A stretch of 64,000 nt of DNA from Micromonospora ureilytica (GCF_015751765.1 NZ_JADOTX010000001.1:4650001-4714000); one strand, 5' to 3'. Shown: positions 1 through 9,180, numbered from the stretch's first letter. The notes: generated by a model from the letters alone, not told the origin. Program-made: numbers and translations.

Positions 1-337
1 CGCCGGCGGCCACGGCGGCCGTCACCAGCCGCGCGTCGAAGACCTCCCGGGGCACCGTGTACGCGGGTCGAGGCAGCGCCCGAGCCACCGCGCCGCCACC
101 CGGAGCGATCATGCGTAACGCCGGCAGTGGCGCGTAGCCTGCCACCGCCTCGGTCACCCCCAGCTCGGTGAGCACGTCCACCGAGTGCGCGGCGATCCCG
201 TCACCACATGCCTTGTCCCGGGGAAAGTCGGCCCGGTCCAGCAGCAGCACGCTGGCACCCGCCCGGCGCGCCGTCAGCGCGGCAGCCGCCCCGGCCGGCC
301 CCGCTCCCACCACCACCACGTCGAACTCGTCACCCAC
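1..337 (-). CDS. Geranylgeranyl-reductase-family FAD-dependent oxidoreductase, N-terminal part (runs off left edge)
   Basis: About 112 N-terminal codons are present. The protein opens with a Rossmann FAD/NAD-binding fold, D-V-V-V-V-G-A-G-P-A-G-A-A (GxGxxG), followed by a basic/acidic strand ending LLLDRADFPRDKACGDG. The K-x-C-G-D-G motif is characteristic of the geranylgeranyl reductase / digeranylglycerophospholipid reductase family, which reduces isoprenoid double bonds such as menaquinone side chains, or acts as a related flavin oxidoreductase. The GTG at 335-337 is chosen as start because AGGGAGG lies about 6 nt upstream and the fold begins immediately. The C-terminal two thirds lie outside the window, so the substrate cannot be judged. 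Confidence 0.8.
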   Translation of the reverse strand, partial: MGDEFDVVVVGAGPAGAAAALTARRAGASVLLLDRADFPRDKACGDGIAAHSVDVLTELGVTEAVAGYAPLPALRMIAPGGGAVARALPRPAYTVPREVFDARLVTAAVAAG

Positions 338-530
338 CGCGCGCCTCCCTCCGGTCCGACGCGGCGCGGCCGCTCCCGCCGGGCGAACCGGTCGGGCCTG
401 CGGCCGGCCGCCCCGACGATCTCCGCGACTGCCCCGACGCCGACCGCTGTGACCGACGCCACCCGCCATCCTGCCCCCTGCCAGCCCGCGAAGACCGCTC
501 CCGCACTGGGCCGGCTGGTCTCACCCACCT

Positions 531-616
531 CCTTTGCTCTGCACCCGCGGACGCGACGGTTACCGTCCGCGACTGTCGCCTATCGGGGTGCAGAGCAAAG
601 GGAGGGTGCAGAGCAA
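531..616. repeat. Nested inverted repeat with an extra direct copy of the right arm
   Basis: Arms 531-546 (CCTTTGCTCTGCACCC) and 586-601 are exact 16-bp reverse complements. The 39-nt loop holds a second perfect stem, GCGGACG at 547-553 with CGTCCGC at 564-570. A further partial copy of the right arm (GGGTGCAGAGCAA) follows directly at 604-616. The element fills much of the 359-bp gap between the flavoprotein start and the downstream end of the 697-1557 membrane-protein gene. No gene is seen in the gap. It resembles a dispersed intergenic repeat more than a simple terminator because no T-tract follows. Confidence 0.75.
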
Positions 617-696
617 CGGGAGGGGATGGGCAGGGGCTGGGTAGCGTCGGCCGCCGGGTCGGCACCCAGCGGCGTCGGTGCGGGGCCCCGGCGCGG

Positions 697-1557
697 TCAG
701 GGTTGGGGTTCAGGTTGGGGGGCGCGGGCGGCGCGGCGTAGGCCGTAGAGGGTCAGGCCGGCCGCTGCCAGGAGGGGGGCGCCGTCGCGGATCAGCCCGT
801 CCACGCCCAGCAGCCACCAGCACAACGGCAGATCCACGGCGAGTACGGCCACCGTGACGACGACCAGCAGGCCACGCGCCCAGTCCTTGCCCCGCATCAG
901 GAACGCTGTGCAGAACAGCACCGCGTAGCTGGCCGTGATGCCCGCGGCGAACCAGAACAACACGGCCGGAACGGCGGTCAGTCGACCATCCAGGATGGAA
1001 CCCCCGGCCACCAGGGCCGGCACCAGCATCAGCGGGCTGTAGGTGAAGGCCGCCACCCGGCTGGTCAACAACCAGGCACTGGCCTGTGGTCGGCGCGGAG
1101 GGGTCTCCCGCCAGGAGATGCCGTCCCGGTCGATGACGAGGCGTGGACGGTGCCGGACCAGGTGCCCGGCCACCGCCGACGAGCGGTAGAGCAGCCAGAC
1201 CACCGACACACAGAGAGCCGTGAGGATCGCGAAGCCGAGCAGGCCGGGCAGCGGCGGCACCCCCTGCCTGGGCACGATGAGCCGGCCGACCGCGAAGATC
1301 GTGGTGACCGCGAGGATAAGCCCGAACGGGCGGGCCGCCGTACGACCCCGTCGCACGTGCCCGATCAGCAGCAGGAAGCCGAACGAGCGCAGCATTGCCC
1401 AGCCGGTCCGTACGGCCAGCCCGAAGCCCTGCTCCGGGGCGTACCACCAGTTGAGCAGCTCGACCACGACGGTGGCCGCCGCCGTGGTCGCCAGCAGGAT
1501 GGTGAGCAGCCGGACGGCGGACGGCCGCCGGACCTGGGTCTCGGCGGCCGTCGTCAT
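697..1557 (-). CDS. Polytopic membrane protein of unknown function
   Basis: This is a 286-residue protein that I do not recognise. It has roughly seven hydrophobic segments: near residues 15-35, 50-65, 75-95, 105-125, 180-205, 215-235 and 245-280. A short charged loop sits around residues 135-155, and the C-terminus is cytoplasmic, Arg- and Pro-rich. The ATG at 1555-1557 (MTTAAETQ) is preferred because the longer frame would run into the 3' end of the PEP carboxykinase gene. The start lies 37 bp downstream of that gene on the same strand, so co-transcription is possible. Nothing visible suggests a catalytic site. Confidence 0.6.
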   Translation of the reverse strand: MTTAAETQVRRPSAVRLLTILLATTAAATVVVELLNWWYAPEQGFGLAVRTGWAMLRSFGFLLLIGHVRRGRTAARPFGLILAVTTIFAVGRLIVPRQGVPPLPGLLGFAILTALCVSVVWLLYRSSAVAGHLVRHRPRLVIDRDGISWRETPPRRPQASAWLLTSRVAAFTYSPLMLVPALVAGGSILDGRLTAVPAVLFWFAAGITASYAVLFCTAFLMRGKDWARGLLVVVTVAVLAVDLPLCWWLLGVDGLIRDGAPLLAAAGLTLYGLRRAARAPQPEPQP

Positions 1558-1594
1558 GAAATCCGATGTTGCCCGCAGGGGGCCGTCTTCACAC

Positions 1595-3439
1595 CTAGCG
1601 CTGCGGCTGCGCGGCGTCGAGGCGGGCGCGCAACGCGTCCAACTCGGCCCAGAGCACGCCGGGCAGCTTGTCACCGAACTTCTCGAACCACTCGGTGATC
1701 ATCGGCAGCTCGTTGCGCCACTCGTCCGGGTCGACCTTCAGAGCGATCCGGACGTCCTCCGGAGTCATGTCCAGGCCCTCGACGTCCAGGGCGTCCGGGG
1801 CGGGCACCATGCCGACCGGCGTCTCGACCGCGTCGGCCGTACCCTCGATCCGCTCGACGACCCACTTGAGCACTCGGGAGTTCTCCCCGAAGCCCGGCCA
1901 GAGGAACGAACCGTCCGGGTCCTTGCGGAACCAGTTGACGTAGTAGATCTTCGGCAGCTTCGCCTCGTCGCCGTCGGTGCCCTTGCCCATCTCGATCCAG
2001 TGCCGGAAGTAGTCACCGGCGTGGTAGCCGATGAACGGCAGCATCGCCATCGGATCCCGCCGAACCACGCCGACGGCGCCGGACGCGGCGGCGGTCGTCT
2101 CCGAGGAGAGCGTGGCGCCCATGTAGACGCCGTGCACCCAGTCGCGGGCCTCGGTCACCAGCGGGACGGTGTCCTTGCGGCGTCCGCCGAAGAGGATCGC
2201 GTCGATCGGCACGCCGTTCGGGTCGAAGTACTCGTCGGCGAGGATCGGGCACTGGGTGATCGGGGTGCAGAACCGGCTGTTCGCGTGCGAGGACAGGCCG
2301 TCGCTCTCCGGCGTCCAGTCGTTGCCCTTCCAGTCGATCAGGTGCGCGGGCGGCTCGCCCATGCCCTCCCACCAGACGTCGCCGTCATCGGTGAGGCCGA
2401 CGTTCGTGAACACGGAGTTGCCCCGGTCCAGGGTGCGCATGGCGTTGGCGTTGGTCTTCCAGTCGGTGCCGGGCGCGACGCCGAACAGGCCGTACTCGGG
2501 GTTGACGGCGTAGAGGCGGCCGTCCGGGCCGAACCGCATCCAGGCGATGTCGTCGCCGATGGTCTCGACCTTCCAGCCGGGGATCGTCGGCTCCACCATG
2601 GCGAGGTTGGTCTTGCCGCAGGCAGACGGGAACGCGCCGGCGATGTGGTAGGTCTTGCCCTCCGGTGAAGTGATCTTGAGGATCAGCATGTGCTCGGCGA
2701 GCCAACCCTCGTCCCGGCCCATCACGCTGGCGATCCGCAGCGAGTAGCACTTCTTGCCCAGCAGCGAGTTGCCGCCGTAACCCGAGCCGTACGACCAGAT
2801 CTCCCGGCTCTCCGGGAAGTGCGAGATGTACTTGGTGTCGTTGCACGGCCAGGCGACATCCTGCTGGCCGGGGGCGAGCGGGGCGCCGATCGAGTGCAGC
2901 GCGTGCACGAAGTCCGCGTCGTCGCCCATGGCCTCGAGGACCCGGGTGCCCATCCGCGTCATGATGCGCATCGAGGCGACCACGTACGGGCTGTCGGTGA
3001 TCTCGACACCGAACATCGGGGACTCGGCCTCGACCGGGCCCATGACGAACGGGATGACGTACATGGTGCGACCGCGCATCGAGCCCCGGTACAAATCCGT
3101 CATCGTCCGCTTCATCTCGGCCGGCGCCATCCAGTTGTTGGTGGGGCCGGCGTCCGCCTCGTCGACGGAACAGATGTAGGTGCGCTCCTCGACCCGGGCG
3201 ACGTCCGTCGGGTCGGTGCGCGCGTAGAACGAGTTGGGCTTCTTCTCCGGGTTGAGCCGGATCAGTGTGCCGGCCTCGACCAGCTCATCGGTGAGGCGGC
3301 GCCACTCCTCGTCGGAGCCGTCCACCCAGACGACACGGTCGGGGGTGGTCAGTTCCGCGACCTCACGGACCCAGGCGAGCAGTTTCGGATGGGACGTCGG
3401 GGCCTGATCGATACCCCGCACAACAGCCGGAGCAACCAT
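1595..3439 (-). CDS. pckG: Phosphoenolpyruvate carboxykinase (GTP)
   Basis: This 614-residue protein is the usual length for GTP-dependent PEPCK. The enzyme converts oxaloacetate plus GTP to PEP, GDP and CO2, and controls the gluconeogenic/anaplerotic node in the cytosol. Visible hallmarks are the kinase-1a P-loop [12 protein letters not shown] (about residues 270-281, including the reactive Cys), the NTP/metal region [13 protein letters not shown], the PEPCK-specific ANSRFCTP stretch, and [12 protein letters not shown]. The ATG at 3437-3439 (MVAPAVVRG) is preferred over upstream in-frame GTGs because AAGGAGATG provides an RBS and homologues begin here. A CRP-like dyad lies about 136 bp upstream. 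The downstream gene, a membrane protein, is 37 bp away. Confidence 0.95.
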   Translation of the reverse strand: MVAPAVVRGIDQAPTSHPKLLAWVREVAELTTPDRVVWVDGSDEEWRRLTDELVEAGTLIRLNPEKKPNSFYARTDPTDVARVEERTYICSVDEADAGPTNNWMAPAEMKRTMTDLYRGSMRGRTMYVIPFVMGPVEAESPMFGVEITDSPYVVASMRIMTRMGTRVLEAMGDDADFVHALHSIGAPLAPGQQDVAWPCNDTKYISHFPESREIWSYGSGYGGNSLLGKKCYSLRIASVMGRDEGWLAEHMLILKITSPEGKTYHIAGAFPSACGKTNLAMVEPTIPGWKVETIGDDIAWMRFGPDGRLYAVNPEYGLFGVAPGTDWKTNANAMRTLDRGNSVFTNVGLTDDGDVWWEGMGEPPAHLIDWKGNDWTPESDGLSSHANSRFCTPITQCPILADEYFDPNGVPIDAILFGGRRKDTVPLVTEARDWVHGVYMGATLSSETTAAASGAVGVVRRDPMAMLPFIGYHAGDYFRHWIEMGKGTDGDEAKLPKIYYVNWFRKDPDGSFLWPGFGENSRVLKWVVERIEGTADAVETPVGMVPAPDALDVEGLDMTPEDVRIALKVDPDEWRNELPMITEWFEKFGDKLPGVLWAELDALRARLDAAQPQR

Positions 3440-3574
3440 GACACATCTCCTTGTGGTCGACGCTGACCGATCTATGGGATGCACGAGACTCGGCGGCGCG
3501 ATGCGTCGCCTTCGTGGAAACCTGGGATTGGCCTCAGCGTAAACCGGGCAGCCTTCCGAGTCAGTGGGACAGGT

Positions 3575-3590
3575 TGTGAAGAACTGCACA
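3575..3590. promoter_or_regulatory. Candidate CRP/Cmr-type binding site upstream of pckG
   Basis: TGTGA-AGAACT-GCACA matches the bacterial CRP consensus TGTGA-N6-TCACA at nine of ten informative positions. It is centred about 144 bp upstream of the pckG start codon. Actinobacterial CRP homologues use the same consensus and commonly control carbon-metabolism genes. A single match in a long intergenic region can be chance. Confidence 0.35.
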
Positions 3591-3854
3591 AGCTACGGCC
3601 TCGCTGCGGCATCACGAGCTGATACCCGCTTTCTCGCGCAGTTTCACGCAAATCTTGTTGTGCACCCCGGCGGACGCTTGTTGCGGTCGGGCCGTGGACC
3701 TGCCCCGCCGACCGGTGCGGGGATTCCCGTTCCGCAGCGGCTCAGTCCTCCCAATTCGCTACGCTCTGTGCAGCGGTTACGCACGTGGCGCTTGGCCCCT
3801 CCGGGAGACCACGCCCGCTTGCCGTTGCTACCCCTGTGACTGGCCGGCAGCCGG

Positions 3855-3860
3855 TAGGCT
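3855..3860 (+). promoter_or_regulatory. -10 box of leaderless gtrA-1 promoter
   Basis: TAGGCT ends exactly 6 nt before the GTG at 3867 and no Shine-Dalgarno is present. Transcription is therefore predicted to begin at or next to the start codon. Confidence 0.55.
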
Positions 3861-3866
3861 CCCTCC

Positions 3867-4415
3867 GTGGCCGCCACGATGACCGGGGAACAACCGGGTC
3901 CCCGGCAGACCCGACGGGGTCTCGTCGGCATGCTGCTCGACCGCTTCGGTCACCTCCTCCACGAGATGAGCAAGTTCGCCACGGTGGGTGGTTTCGCCTT
4001 CCTCGTCGACTTCGCGCTCTTCAACTACCTGACGAGCAAGCACGGCGTCGAAGAGTTGACCGCGAAGACGATCTCCACCGTGATCGCGGCCTCCGTCGCC
4101 TTCGTGGGCAACCGGTTCTGGACGTGGCGACACCGCCAGCGCAACAACGCGGCCCGCGAGTACGCGCTCTTCTTCTTCTTCAACGCGGTCGGTCTCGGCA
4201 TCACTGTCGCCTGCCTCGCGCTCAGCCGCTACGGGCTCGGAGCCATCTGGCCGGCCGTGTTCCAGACGCGACTGGCGGACAACCTGGCCAGCTACATCGT
4301 CGGCACCGGGTTCGCCACGCTGTTCCGATTCTGGTCGTACCGGCGGTTCGTCTTCGTCGAAGCGGGAACCCCGACCGTTCCGCAGGTGAATCCCGACCGT
4401 GACCACGAGGCGTGA
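3867..4415 (+). CDS. GtrA family membrane protein (first of two)
   Basis: This 182-residue GtrA/DPMS-type protein has four predicted membrane helices, near residues 40-60, 68-88, 105-128 and 140-160. Conserved GtrA features are visible: KFATVGGFAFLVDF in helix 1, NRFWTWRH after helix 2, and LFRFWSYRRFVF at the end of helix 4. The family is thought to flip or present polyprenyl-phosphate-linked sugars for cell-envelope glycosylation. The substrate is unknown. The GTG at 3867 is supported by a leaderless promoter; an internal ATG at 3879 is the alternative. A paralogue follows after 63 bp. Confidence 0.85.
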   Translation: MAATMTGEQPGPRQTRRGLVGMLLDRFGHLLHEMSKFATVGGFAFLVDFALFNYLTSKHGVEELTAKTISTVIAASVAFVGNRFWTWRHRQRNNAAREYALFFFFNAVGLGITVACLALSRYGLGAIWPAVFQTRLADNLASYIVGTGFATLFRFWSYRRFVFVEAGTPTVPQVNPDRDHEA

Positions 4416-4465
4416 CCTGCCGCCCAACTCGTTCGGCCGGTGATCGCCGGCCGCACCGACTGCCC

Positions 4466-4471
4466 TAAGGT
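4466..4471 (+). promoter_or_regulatory. -10 box of leaderless gtrA-2 promoter
   Basis: TAAGGT lies 7 nt before the ATG at 4479 and there is no Shine-Dalgarno. This favours the 4479 start over an in-frame upstream ATG at 4440. Confidence 0.5.
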
Positions 4472-4478
4472 GTTTCGC

Positions 4479-5186
4479 ATGCGTCTTGTCCGCCTGCTGC
4501 CTGAGCGCTGGCAGAAGTTCATCCACGAGGCGCTCAAGTTCGGCATCGTCGGCGGCATCAACACCGTCATCAATTACGCGGTGTTCAATGCCCTCGCACT
4601 GACCGTTTTCGTCAATGGTCAGTTGAAGGCGACCGTGATCGCGACCATCGTCGCCACCATCACGTCGTACCTCATGAATCGGCACTGGACGTACCGGGAT
4701 CGGCCGAAATCGGCGCTTCGCCGGGAATACCTCCTTTTCTTCCTTTTCAACGGCGCTGGCCTGCTGATCGAGCTGGGTGCCGTGGCGGCAGCGAAGTACG
4801 GTCTCGGCGTACACGGCCTGCTGGCACTGAATCTGGCCAAGACCGTCGGCGTCATGCTGGCCACGCTGTTCCGGTTCTGGTCATACCGCACCTTCGTCTT
4901 CCAACCTGTCGCACCGGCCGAGGACGAGGCCGCGAAGCCCGACTCCACCTGGCACAGCATTCCCCGCGACGAGTGGGACACCATGGCGGAGATGGACCCG
5001 GTCGCCGAGTTGGCGGAATCCGTGTCCGAGCTGGAGGAGGCGGAGACCGCGCCACGCGCCGACTACCCGCCCGGTACGCCCACCCAGGGTCGGCCCACGC
5101 GACTGAGTGTCAGCCCCGCCGCCGACCTGGACGCGGAACTCGCCGCGGAGCTGCACGTCAGCACCCGCCGCGCGCCCCGCCGGTGA
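4479..5186 (+). CDS. GtrA family membrane protein with long acidic C-terminal tail (second of two)
   Basis: This is a 235-residue GtrA paralogue. The first ~140 residues hold four membrane helices with the family landmarks KFGIVGGINTVINY, MNRHWTYRD and LFRFWSYRTFVF. The remaining ~95 residues are a soluble tail rich in Glu, Asp, Ala and Pro that the first copy lacks. The likely role is lipid-linked sugar translocation in envelope glycan assembly, inferred from family. The stop codon overlaps the GTG of the next gene in a GTGA junction, suggesting translational coupling with the MaoC-like protein. Two GtrA genes in tandem could act as a heteromer, but this is not shown by sequence. Confidence 0.85.
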   Translation: MRLVRLLPERWQKFIHEALKFGIVGGINTVINYAVFNALALTVFVNGQLKATVIATIVATITSYLMNRHWTYRDRPKSALRREYLLFFLFNGAGLLIELGAVAAAKYGLGVHGLLALNLAKTVGVMLATLFRFWSYRTFVFQPVAPAEDEAAKPDSTWHSIPRDEWDTMAEMDPVAELAESVSELEEAETAPRADYPPGTPTQGRPTRLSVSPAADLDAELAAELHVSTRRAPRR

Positions 5187-5884
5187 CGGCACCCGACGCC
5201 CGCTCCGGCACGGGGCGACCGGCCGAGCTGTTCTTCGAGGATCTCGTCCCGGGGCTCACCGTCGACCTCGGCGTGGTCACCGTGGACGCCGACGAGATGG
5301 TCGCCTTCGCCCGCCGCTTCGACCCGCAGTGGTACCACGTCGACCCCGACCTGGCCGCGGCGAGCCGGCACGGCGGTCTGATCGCCAGCGGCTTCTACAC
5401 GGTCAGCCTGTTCATGCGCGCCTACGTCGACCACCTGCTGTCCCGGGCCGCCGCGGACGCGTCCCCCGGCCTGGAGGAGCTGCGCTGGCTCGCCCCCGTC
5501 CGGGCCGGCGACCGGCTCGCGGTCCGGGTCGACGTGATGGGCGCCCGACCGTCGACCGCCCGCCCCGGGCTCGGCACCGTCAGCCTCACCGGCACCATGC
5601 TGCGCCTCGGCCCGGACGACCGGCCCGAGCAGGAGGTGCTGCGGACCCGCTTCCGTGGCTGGTTCGCCGTACGACCGGTCGAGGTCGACGCCGCCGAAGC
5701 CGAAGCCGCCCCGACCGAAGCCGCCCCGACCGACGGAGCTGACGGGCCCGACGGAGCTGACCGGCTCGACGGAGCTGACGGGCCCGACGGCGGCCCGATC
5801 GCAGCGGACCCGTCCGCCGCGGAGTCGCCCGACGGGGAGCCGACGGAGATCAGCGACTCACCCGAGGTTCACCGAAACGACTGA
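5183..5884 (+). CDS. MaoC-like (R)-specific hydratase/dehydratase with repetitive acidic tail
   Basis: This 233-residue protein is a single hot-dog-fold MaoC-like domain, about residues 10-165. The catalytic Asp-His pair of the hydratase-2 family is visible in RRFDPQWYHVDPDLAAAS, followed by SGFYTVSLFMRAY. Relatives hydrate or dehydrate enoyl-CoA thioesters; some actinobacterial members are FAS-II dehydratase subunits. The last ~65 residues are low complexity, with repeats of the type GADGPDGAD built on direct DNA repeats around 5730-5790, and are probably disordered. The GTG start overlaps the upstream gtrA stop by 4 nt. The acyl substrate is not predictable. Confidence 0.8.
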   Translation: MTAPDARSGTGRPAELFFEDLVPGLTVDLGVVTVDADEMVAFARRFDPQWYHVDPDLAAASRHGGLIASGFYTVSLFMRAYVDHLLSRAAADASPGLEELRWLAPVRAGDRLAVRVDVMGARPSTARPGLGTVSLTGTMLRLGPDDRPEQEVLRTRFRGWFAVRPVEVDAAEAEAAPTEAAPTDGADGPDGADRLDGADGPDGGPIAADPSAAESPDGEPTEISDSPEVHRND

Positions 5885-5929
5885 CCCGCCCCCGACAGCG
5901 TGTCTTGGGCGGGTCGCAGCCGGTTCGGA

Positions 5930-6502
5930 TCAGGTCGTGGTGTCGCGCAGCGGCTTGCCGTCCTGCATGTCGGCGAGCATGTCGCGCATCTCGCCGTCGC
6001 CCAGCGAGTGCTTGTCGTGCTGTGCCTCGACCAGCTCGTACAGGGTGGTCTGCACCTTTCCGACGTCCGGCACATCGGCGAGCACCGACTGGCCGCGCTC
6101 ACCGGCCGACTCGATGGTGAGCGTCCCGCAGCCGAGCAGGCGCTCGACGAAACGCTGGTTCATCGAGTGGTCGTTGACCCGGGCGAGCGGGAGGTCCCGC
6201 CGATCCCGGGAGAAGACACCCTGCTGGAGCAGGACCCGCTCGTTCGTGAACAGGTAGTGGGTGGTGCGCCAGACCAGGAACGGCCACAGGCCGAGCCAGA
6301 GCACCCCGATCAGAGCGATCGCCCCGATCACGGCCAGCGCGATCGAACCGCCGCCGCTCTGGGGCAACAGGAGCACGCCGACCACCACCGCGGCGATGGC
6401 CAGCACCAGCACCACGATCGGCCGAATCAACGCCTTCCAGTGCGGGTGCAGGTGCAGCACGACATGCTCGTCCTCGGTGAGCACGTCTTCAGGAAACGCC
6501 AC
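5930..6502 (-). CDS. PH-domain (bacterial PH, YdbT/bPH_2-like) membrane protein
   Basis: This 190-residue protein has a hydrophilic N-terminus (FPEDVLTEDEHVVLHLHPHWK) and two membrane helices near residues 28-50 and 57-80. A cytosolic bacterial pleckstrin-homology-like domain follows, with the typical stretch RTTHYLFTNERVLLQQGVFS. Such proteins are membrane-associated and of largely unknown function. The GTG at 6500-6502 is chosen because GGAGG lies 5 nt upstream; a TTG twelve bases earlier would place the RBS inside the gene. It converges with the MaoC gene and is downstream of birA on the same strand. Confidence 0.8.
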   Translation of the reverse strand: MAFPEDVLTEDEHVVLHLHPHWKALIRPIVVLVLAIAAVVVGVLLLPQSGGGSIALAVIGAIALIGVLWLGLWPFLVWRTTHYLFTNERVLLQQGVFSRDRRDLPLARVNDHSMNQRFVERLLGCGTLTIESAGERGQSVLADVPDVGKVQTTLYELVEAQHDKHSLGDGEMRDMLADMQDGKPLRDTTT

Positions 6503-6608
6503 GGGAACCTCCAACGCGATTTTCTAGTCGCGCAGACCGTAAACCCCCCAAGCCCCACCACAACATCCGCCACGCGGCCCCACCCGTTCTCCGCGATCTT
6601 GCACGTCG

Positions 6609-7484
6609 TCAGCGGAGGTGCAGGACGTCGCCGGCGGCCAGGGTTCGGGCGCCGGTGGAGGTGGTGACCATCAGTTGGCCGTCCGGGTCCACCCCGGTGG
6701 CGGTGCCGGTCAAGGAGTCGCCGTTGGGGAGCAGGACGCGTACCTCGCGGCCGATCGTCGCGCAGGCCGCCAGGTAGGCGTCGCGCAGGCCGCTGGCCAC
6801 CGCGTCGCCGCCCGCCGAGCGCCAACGGTCGTACCAGTCGGCGACCGCCCGCAACAGCGCCCGCAACAGCGGATCCCGATCGGTGGCCACCGCGCCGGCC
6901 AGCTGGAGTGAGGTGGCCGGCAGCCCGGTCGGATTCACCGGCAACTCGTCGGCGCGCAGCGTCACGTTGAGCCCGATGCCCAGCACGATGGCCGGCGGTT
7001 GGTCCGGCGCGCGTCCGGGCACCGCCTCGGCCAGCACGCCCGCGCACTTCGCGTCGTCGACCAGCAGGTCGTTCGGCCACTTGAGGGTGGCCTCCAGCTC
7101 GGCCAGCCGGGCCACCGTCTCGACGAGCGCCACGCCGGCCAGCAACGGCAGCCACCCGTACCCCGTGGGTGTCGCCGGCAGCCAGCCGCGGTCCGGCACG
7201 GCCTCGCCGGGCCGCAGCAGCACGCTCGTCGCGATGCCGGCCCGGGCCGGCGACTGCCAGACCCGGCCGCGCCGGCCGCGCCCCGCGGTCTGCCGCTCGG
7301 CGACCACGACCAGGCCCTCGGGCTCGTCGGCCCGCGCGGCCTCGGCCACGTCGGCGTTCGTGGAGCCGGTCTCGGCACGCAACTCCAGCCGGGCCCACGG
7401 CCCGTTCGGCGCGACCAACGCGCGGCGCAGCCGGGCCGCCGACAGCGGCGGCCGGTCCAGATCGGTGTACGGGGAGCCCGACAT
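6609..7484 (-). CDS. birA: Biotin--[acetyl-CoA-carboxylase] ligase
   Basis: This 291-residue biotin protein ligase activates biotin as biotinoyl-AMP and transfers it to the BCCP lysine of acyl-CoA carboxylases. The substrate in this window is the protein at 24185-25936. Visible motifs are ETGSTNADV, the biotinyl-AMP loop ERQTAGRGRRGRVWQS, TLKWPNDLLVD, CAGVLAE and GIGLNV. A small C-terminal SH3-like domain follows, from about residue 240. There is no N-terminal winged helix, so it is a monofunctional ligase and not a repressor. It is divergent from the carboxyltransferase gene. A TAGGCT box 6 nt before the ATG predicts a leaderless transcript. Confidence 0.93.
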   Translation of the reverse strand: MSGSPYTDLDRPPLSAARLRRALVAPNGPWARLELRAETGSTNADVAEAARADEPEGLVVVAERQTAGRGRRGRVWQSPARAGIATSVLLRPGEAVPDRGWLPATPTGYGWLPLLAGVALVETVARLAELEATLKWPNDLLVDDAKCAGVLAEAVPGRAPDQPPAIVLGIGLNVTLRADELPVNPTGLPATSLQLAGAVATDRDPLLRALLRAVADWYDRWRSAGGDAVASGLRDAYLAACATIGREVRVLLPNGDSLTGTATGVDPDGQLMVTTSTGARTLAAGDVLHLR

Positions 7485-7490
7485 TCCGCC

Positions 7491-7496
7491 AGCCTA
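7491..7496 (-). promoter_or_regulatory. -10 box of leaderless birA promoter
   Basis: Read on the minus strand, TAGGCT is followed by six bases and the ATG of birA at 7484. No Shine-Dalgarno is visible. Confidence 0.55.
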
Positions 7497-7556
7497 CGGC
7501 GGTGCTCCGGTGGACACTGAGGCGTACTGCACAGCGGCACCCACCTGAACCATCGT

Positions 7557-7562
7557 TATATT
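7557..7562 (+). promoter_or_regulatory. -10 box of leaderless carboxyltransferase promoter
   Basis: TATATT ends exactly 6 nt before the GTG at 7569. It is the most A/T-rich hexamer in the birA divergent region. No clear -35 box and no Shine-Dalgarno are seen. Confidence 0.55.
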
Positions 7563-7568
7563 CCCTGG

Positions 7569-9152
7569 GTGACTACCGAGACCGGGACCAACATGCACAG
7601 CACCGCGGGCAAGCTGGCGGACCTGGAGCGCCGGGTCGACGAGGCGGTGCACGCCGGGTCGGCCCGCGCCGTGGAGAAGCAGCACTCGCGCGGCAAGAAG
7701 ACCGCCCGCGAGCGGATCGAGATGCTGCTCGACGAGGGCTCCTTCGTCGAACTCGACGAGCTGGCCCGGCACCGGTCCACGGCCTTCGGGCTGGAGAAGA
7801 ACCGCCCGTACGGCGACGGTGTGGTCACCGGCTACGGCACGGTGGACGGCCGGCAGGTGTGCGTCTTCGCGCAGGACTTCACGGTCTTCGGTGGCTCCCT
7901 CGGCGAGGTCTTCGGCGAGAAGATCGTCAAGGTGATGGACCTGGCCATGAAGATCGGCTGCCCGGTGGTCGGCATCAACGACTCCGGCGGCGCGCGCATC
8001 CAGGAGGGCGTCGTCTCGCTCGGCCTCTACGGCGAGATCTTCTTCCGCAACGTCCGGGCCTCCGGCGTCATCCCGCAGATCTCGCTGGTGATGGGGCCCT
8101 GCGCCGGCGGCGCGGTCTACTCCCCGGCGGTCACCGACTTCACAGTGATGGTCGACCAGACCTCGCACATGTTCATCACCGGCCCGGACGTGATCAAGAC
8201 GGTGACCGGCGAGGACGTCGGCATGGAGGAGCTGGGCGGCGCGCGTACGCACAACTCCCGCAGCGGAAACGCGCACTACCTCGCCAGCGACGAGGAGGAC
8301 GCTGTCGACTACGTCAAGGCGCTGCTGTCGTACCTGCCGTCGAACAACCTCGACGAGCCGGTCGTGGTCGAAGCCCCCGCCGACCTGGCGATCAGCGACG
8401 AGGACCGGGAGTTGGACACCCTGATCCCGGACTCGGCCAACCAGCCGTACGACATCCACACGGTGATCGAGCACGTCCTCGACGACGGGGAGTTCCTGGA
8501 GGTCCAGCCGCTCTACGCGCAGAACATCGTGGTCGGCTACGGTCGGGTCGAGGGACGGCCGGTCGGTGTGGTCGCCAACCAGCCGATGCACTTCGCCGGC
8601 ACCCTGGACATCGCCGCCTCGGAGAAGGCAGCCCGGTTCGTTCGTACCTGCGACGCGTTCAACATCCCGGTGCTGACCTTCGTGGACGTGCCCGGCTTCC
8701 TGCCCGGCACCGGTCAGGAGTGGGACGGCATCATCCGCCGGGGCGCCAAGCTCATCTACGCGTACGCCGAGGCGACCGTCCCCAAGGTCACCGTGATCAC
8801 CCGCAAGGCGTACGGCGGGGCGTACGACGTGATGGGTTCCAAGCACCTCGGCGCGGACCTGAACTTCGCCTGGCCGACCGCGCAGATCGCGGTGATGGGC
8901 GCGCAGGGAGCGGTGAACATCCTCTACCGCTCCGAACTGGCCGGCGCCGAGGACCCGGCGGCGGTCCGGGCCGAAAAGATCGCCGAGTACGAGGACACCC
9001 TGGCCAACCCGTACGTGGCGGCCGAGCGCGGGTACATCGACTCGGTCATCCCGCCGCACGAGACGCGCACCCAGATCGTCCGGGCGCTGCGCGTCCTGCG
9101 CACCAAGCGGGAGACCCTGCCGCCCAAGAAGCACGGCAACATCCCGCTCTGA
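7569..9152 (+). CDS. pccB: Acyl-CoA carboxylase carboxyltransferase (beta) subunit
   Basis: This 527-residue PccB/AccD-type carboxyltransferase has two crotonase-like halves. It transfers CO2 from carboxybiotin to propionyl-CoA or acetyl-CoA to give methylmalonyl-CoA or malonyl-CoA. Oxyanion-hole glycine motifs are visible in the N-half ([24 protein letters not shown]) and in the C-half ([53 protein letters not shown]). Its partners appear to be AccA at 24185-25936 and the epsilon subunit at 16364-16558. Both are encoded many kilobases away and not adjacent as in many actinomycetes. Chain-length specificity cannot be read securely from sequence alone. Confidence 0.94.
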   Translation: MTTETGTNMHSTAGKLADLERRVDEAVHAGSARAVEKQHSRGKKTARERIEMLLDEGSFVELDELARHRSTAFGLEKNRPYGDGVVTGYGTVDGRQVCVFAQDFTVFGGSLGEVFGEKIVKVMDLAMKIGCPVVGINDSGGARIQEGVVSLGLYGEIFFRNVRASGVIPQISLVMGPCAGGAVYSPAVTDFTVMVDQTSHMFITGPDVIKTVTGEDVGMEELGGARTHNSRSGNAHYLASDEEDAVDYVKALLSYLPSNNLDEPVVVEAPADLAISDEDRELDTLIPDSANQPYDIHTVIEHVLDDGEFLEVQPLYAQNIVVGYGRVEGRPVGVVANQPMHFAGTLDIAASEKAARFVRTCDAFNIPVLTFVDVPGFLPGTGQEWDGIIRRGAKLIYAYAEATVPKVTVITRKAYGGAYDVMGSKHLGADLNFAWPTAQIAVMGAQGAVNILYRSELAGAEDPAAVRAEKIAEYEDTLANPYVAAERGYIDSVIPPHETRTQIVRALRVLRTKRETLPPKKHGNIPL

Positions 9153-9180
9153 TCCCGGTCCCTTGATCGCCCCGGCCGCG

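Larger units (their letters stand above)
3440..3866. other. Long divergent intergenic region (pckG / gtrA-1)
   Basis: These 427 bp separate divergent genes. I see no convincing coding region or RNA gene. The recognisable contents are the pckG RBS, a CRP-like dyad at 3575-3590, and the -10 box of the plus-strand GtrA gene at 3855-3860. Much of the rest is moderately GC-rich and unstructured. Confidence 0.6.

Noticed and set aside
3440..3866. tRNA or small RNA gene in the pckG-gtrA gap
   Set aside because: No TTCGA T-loop or cloverleaf pairing seen; only promoter-type elements.
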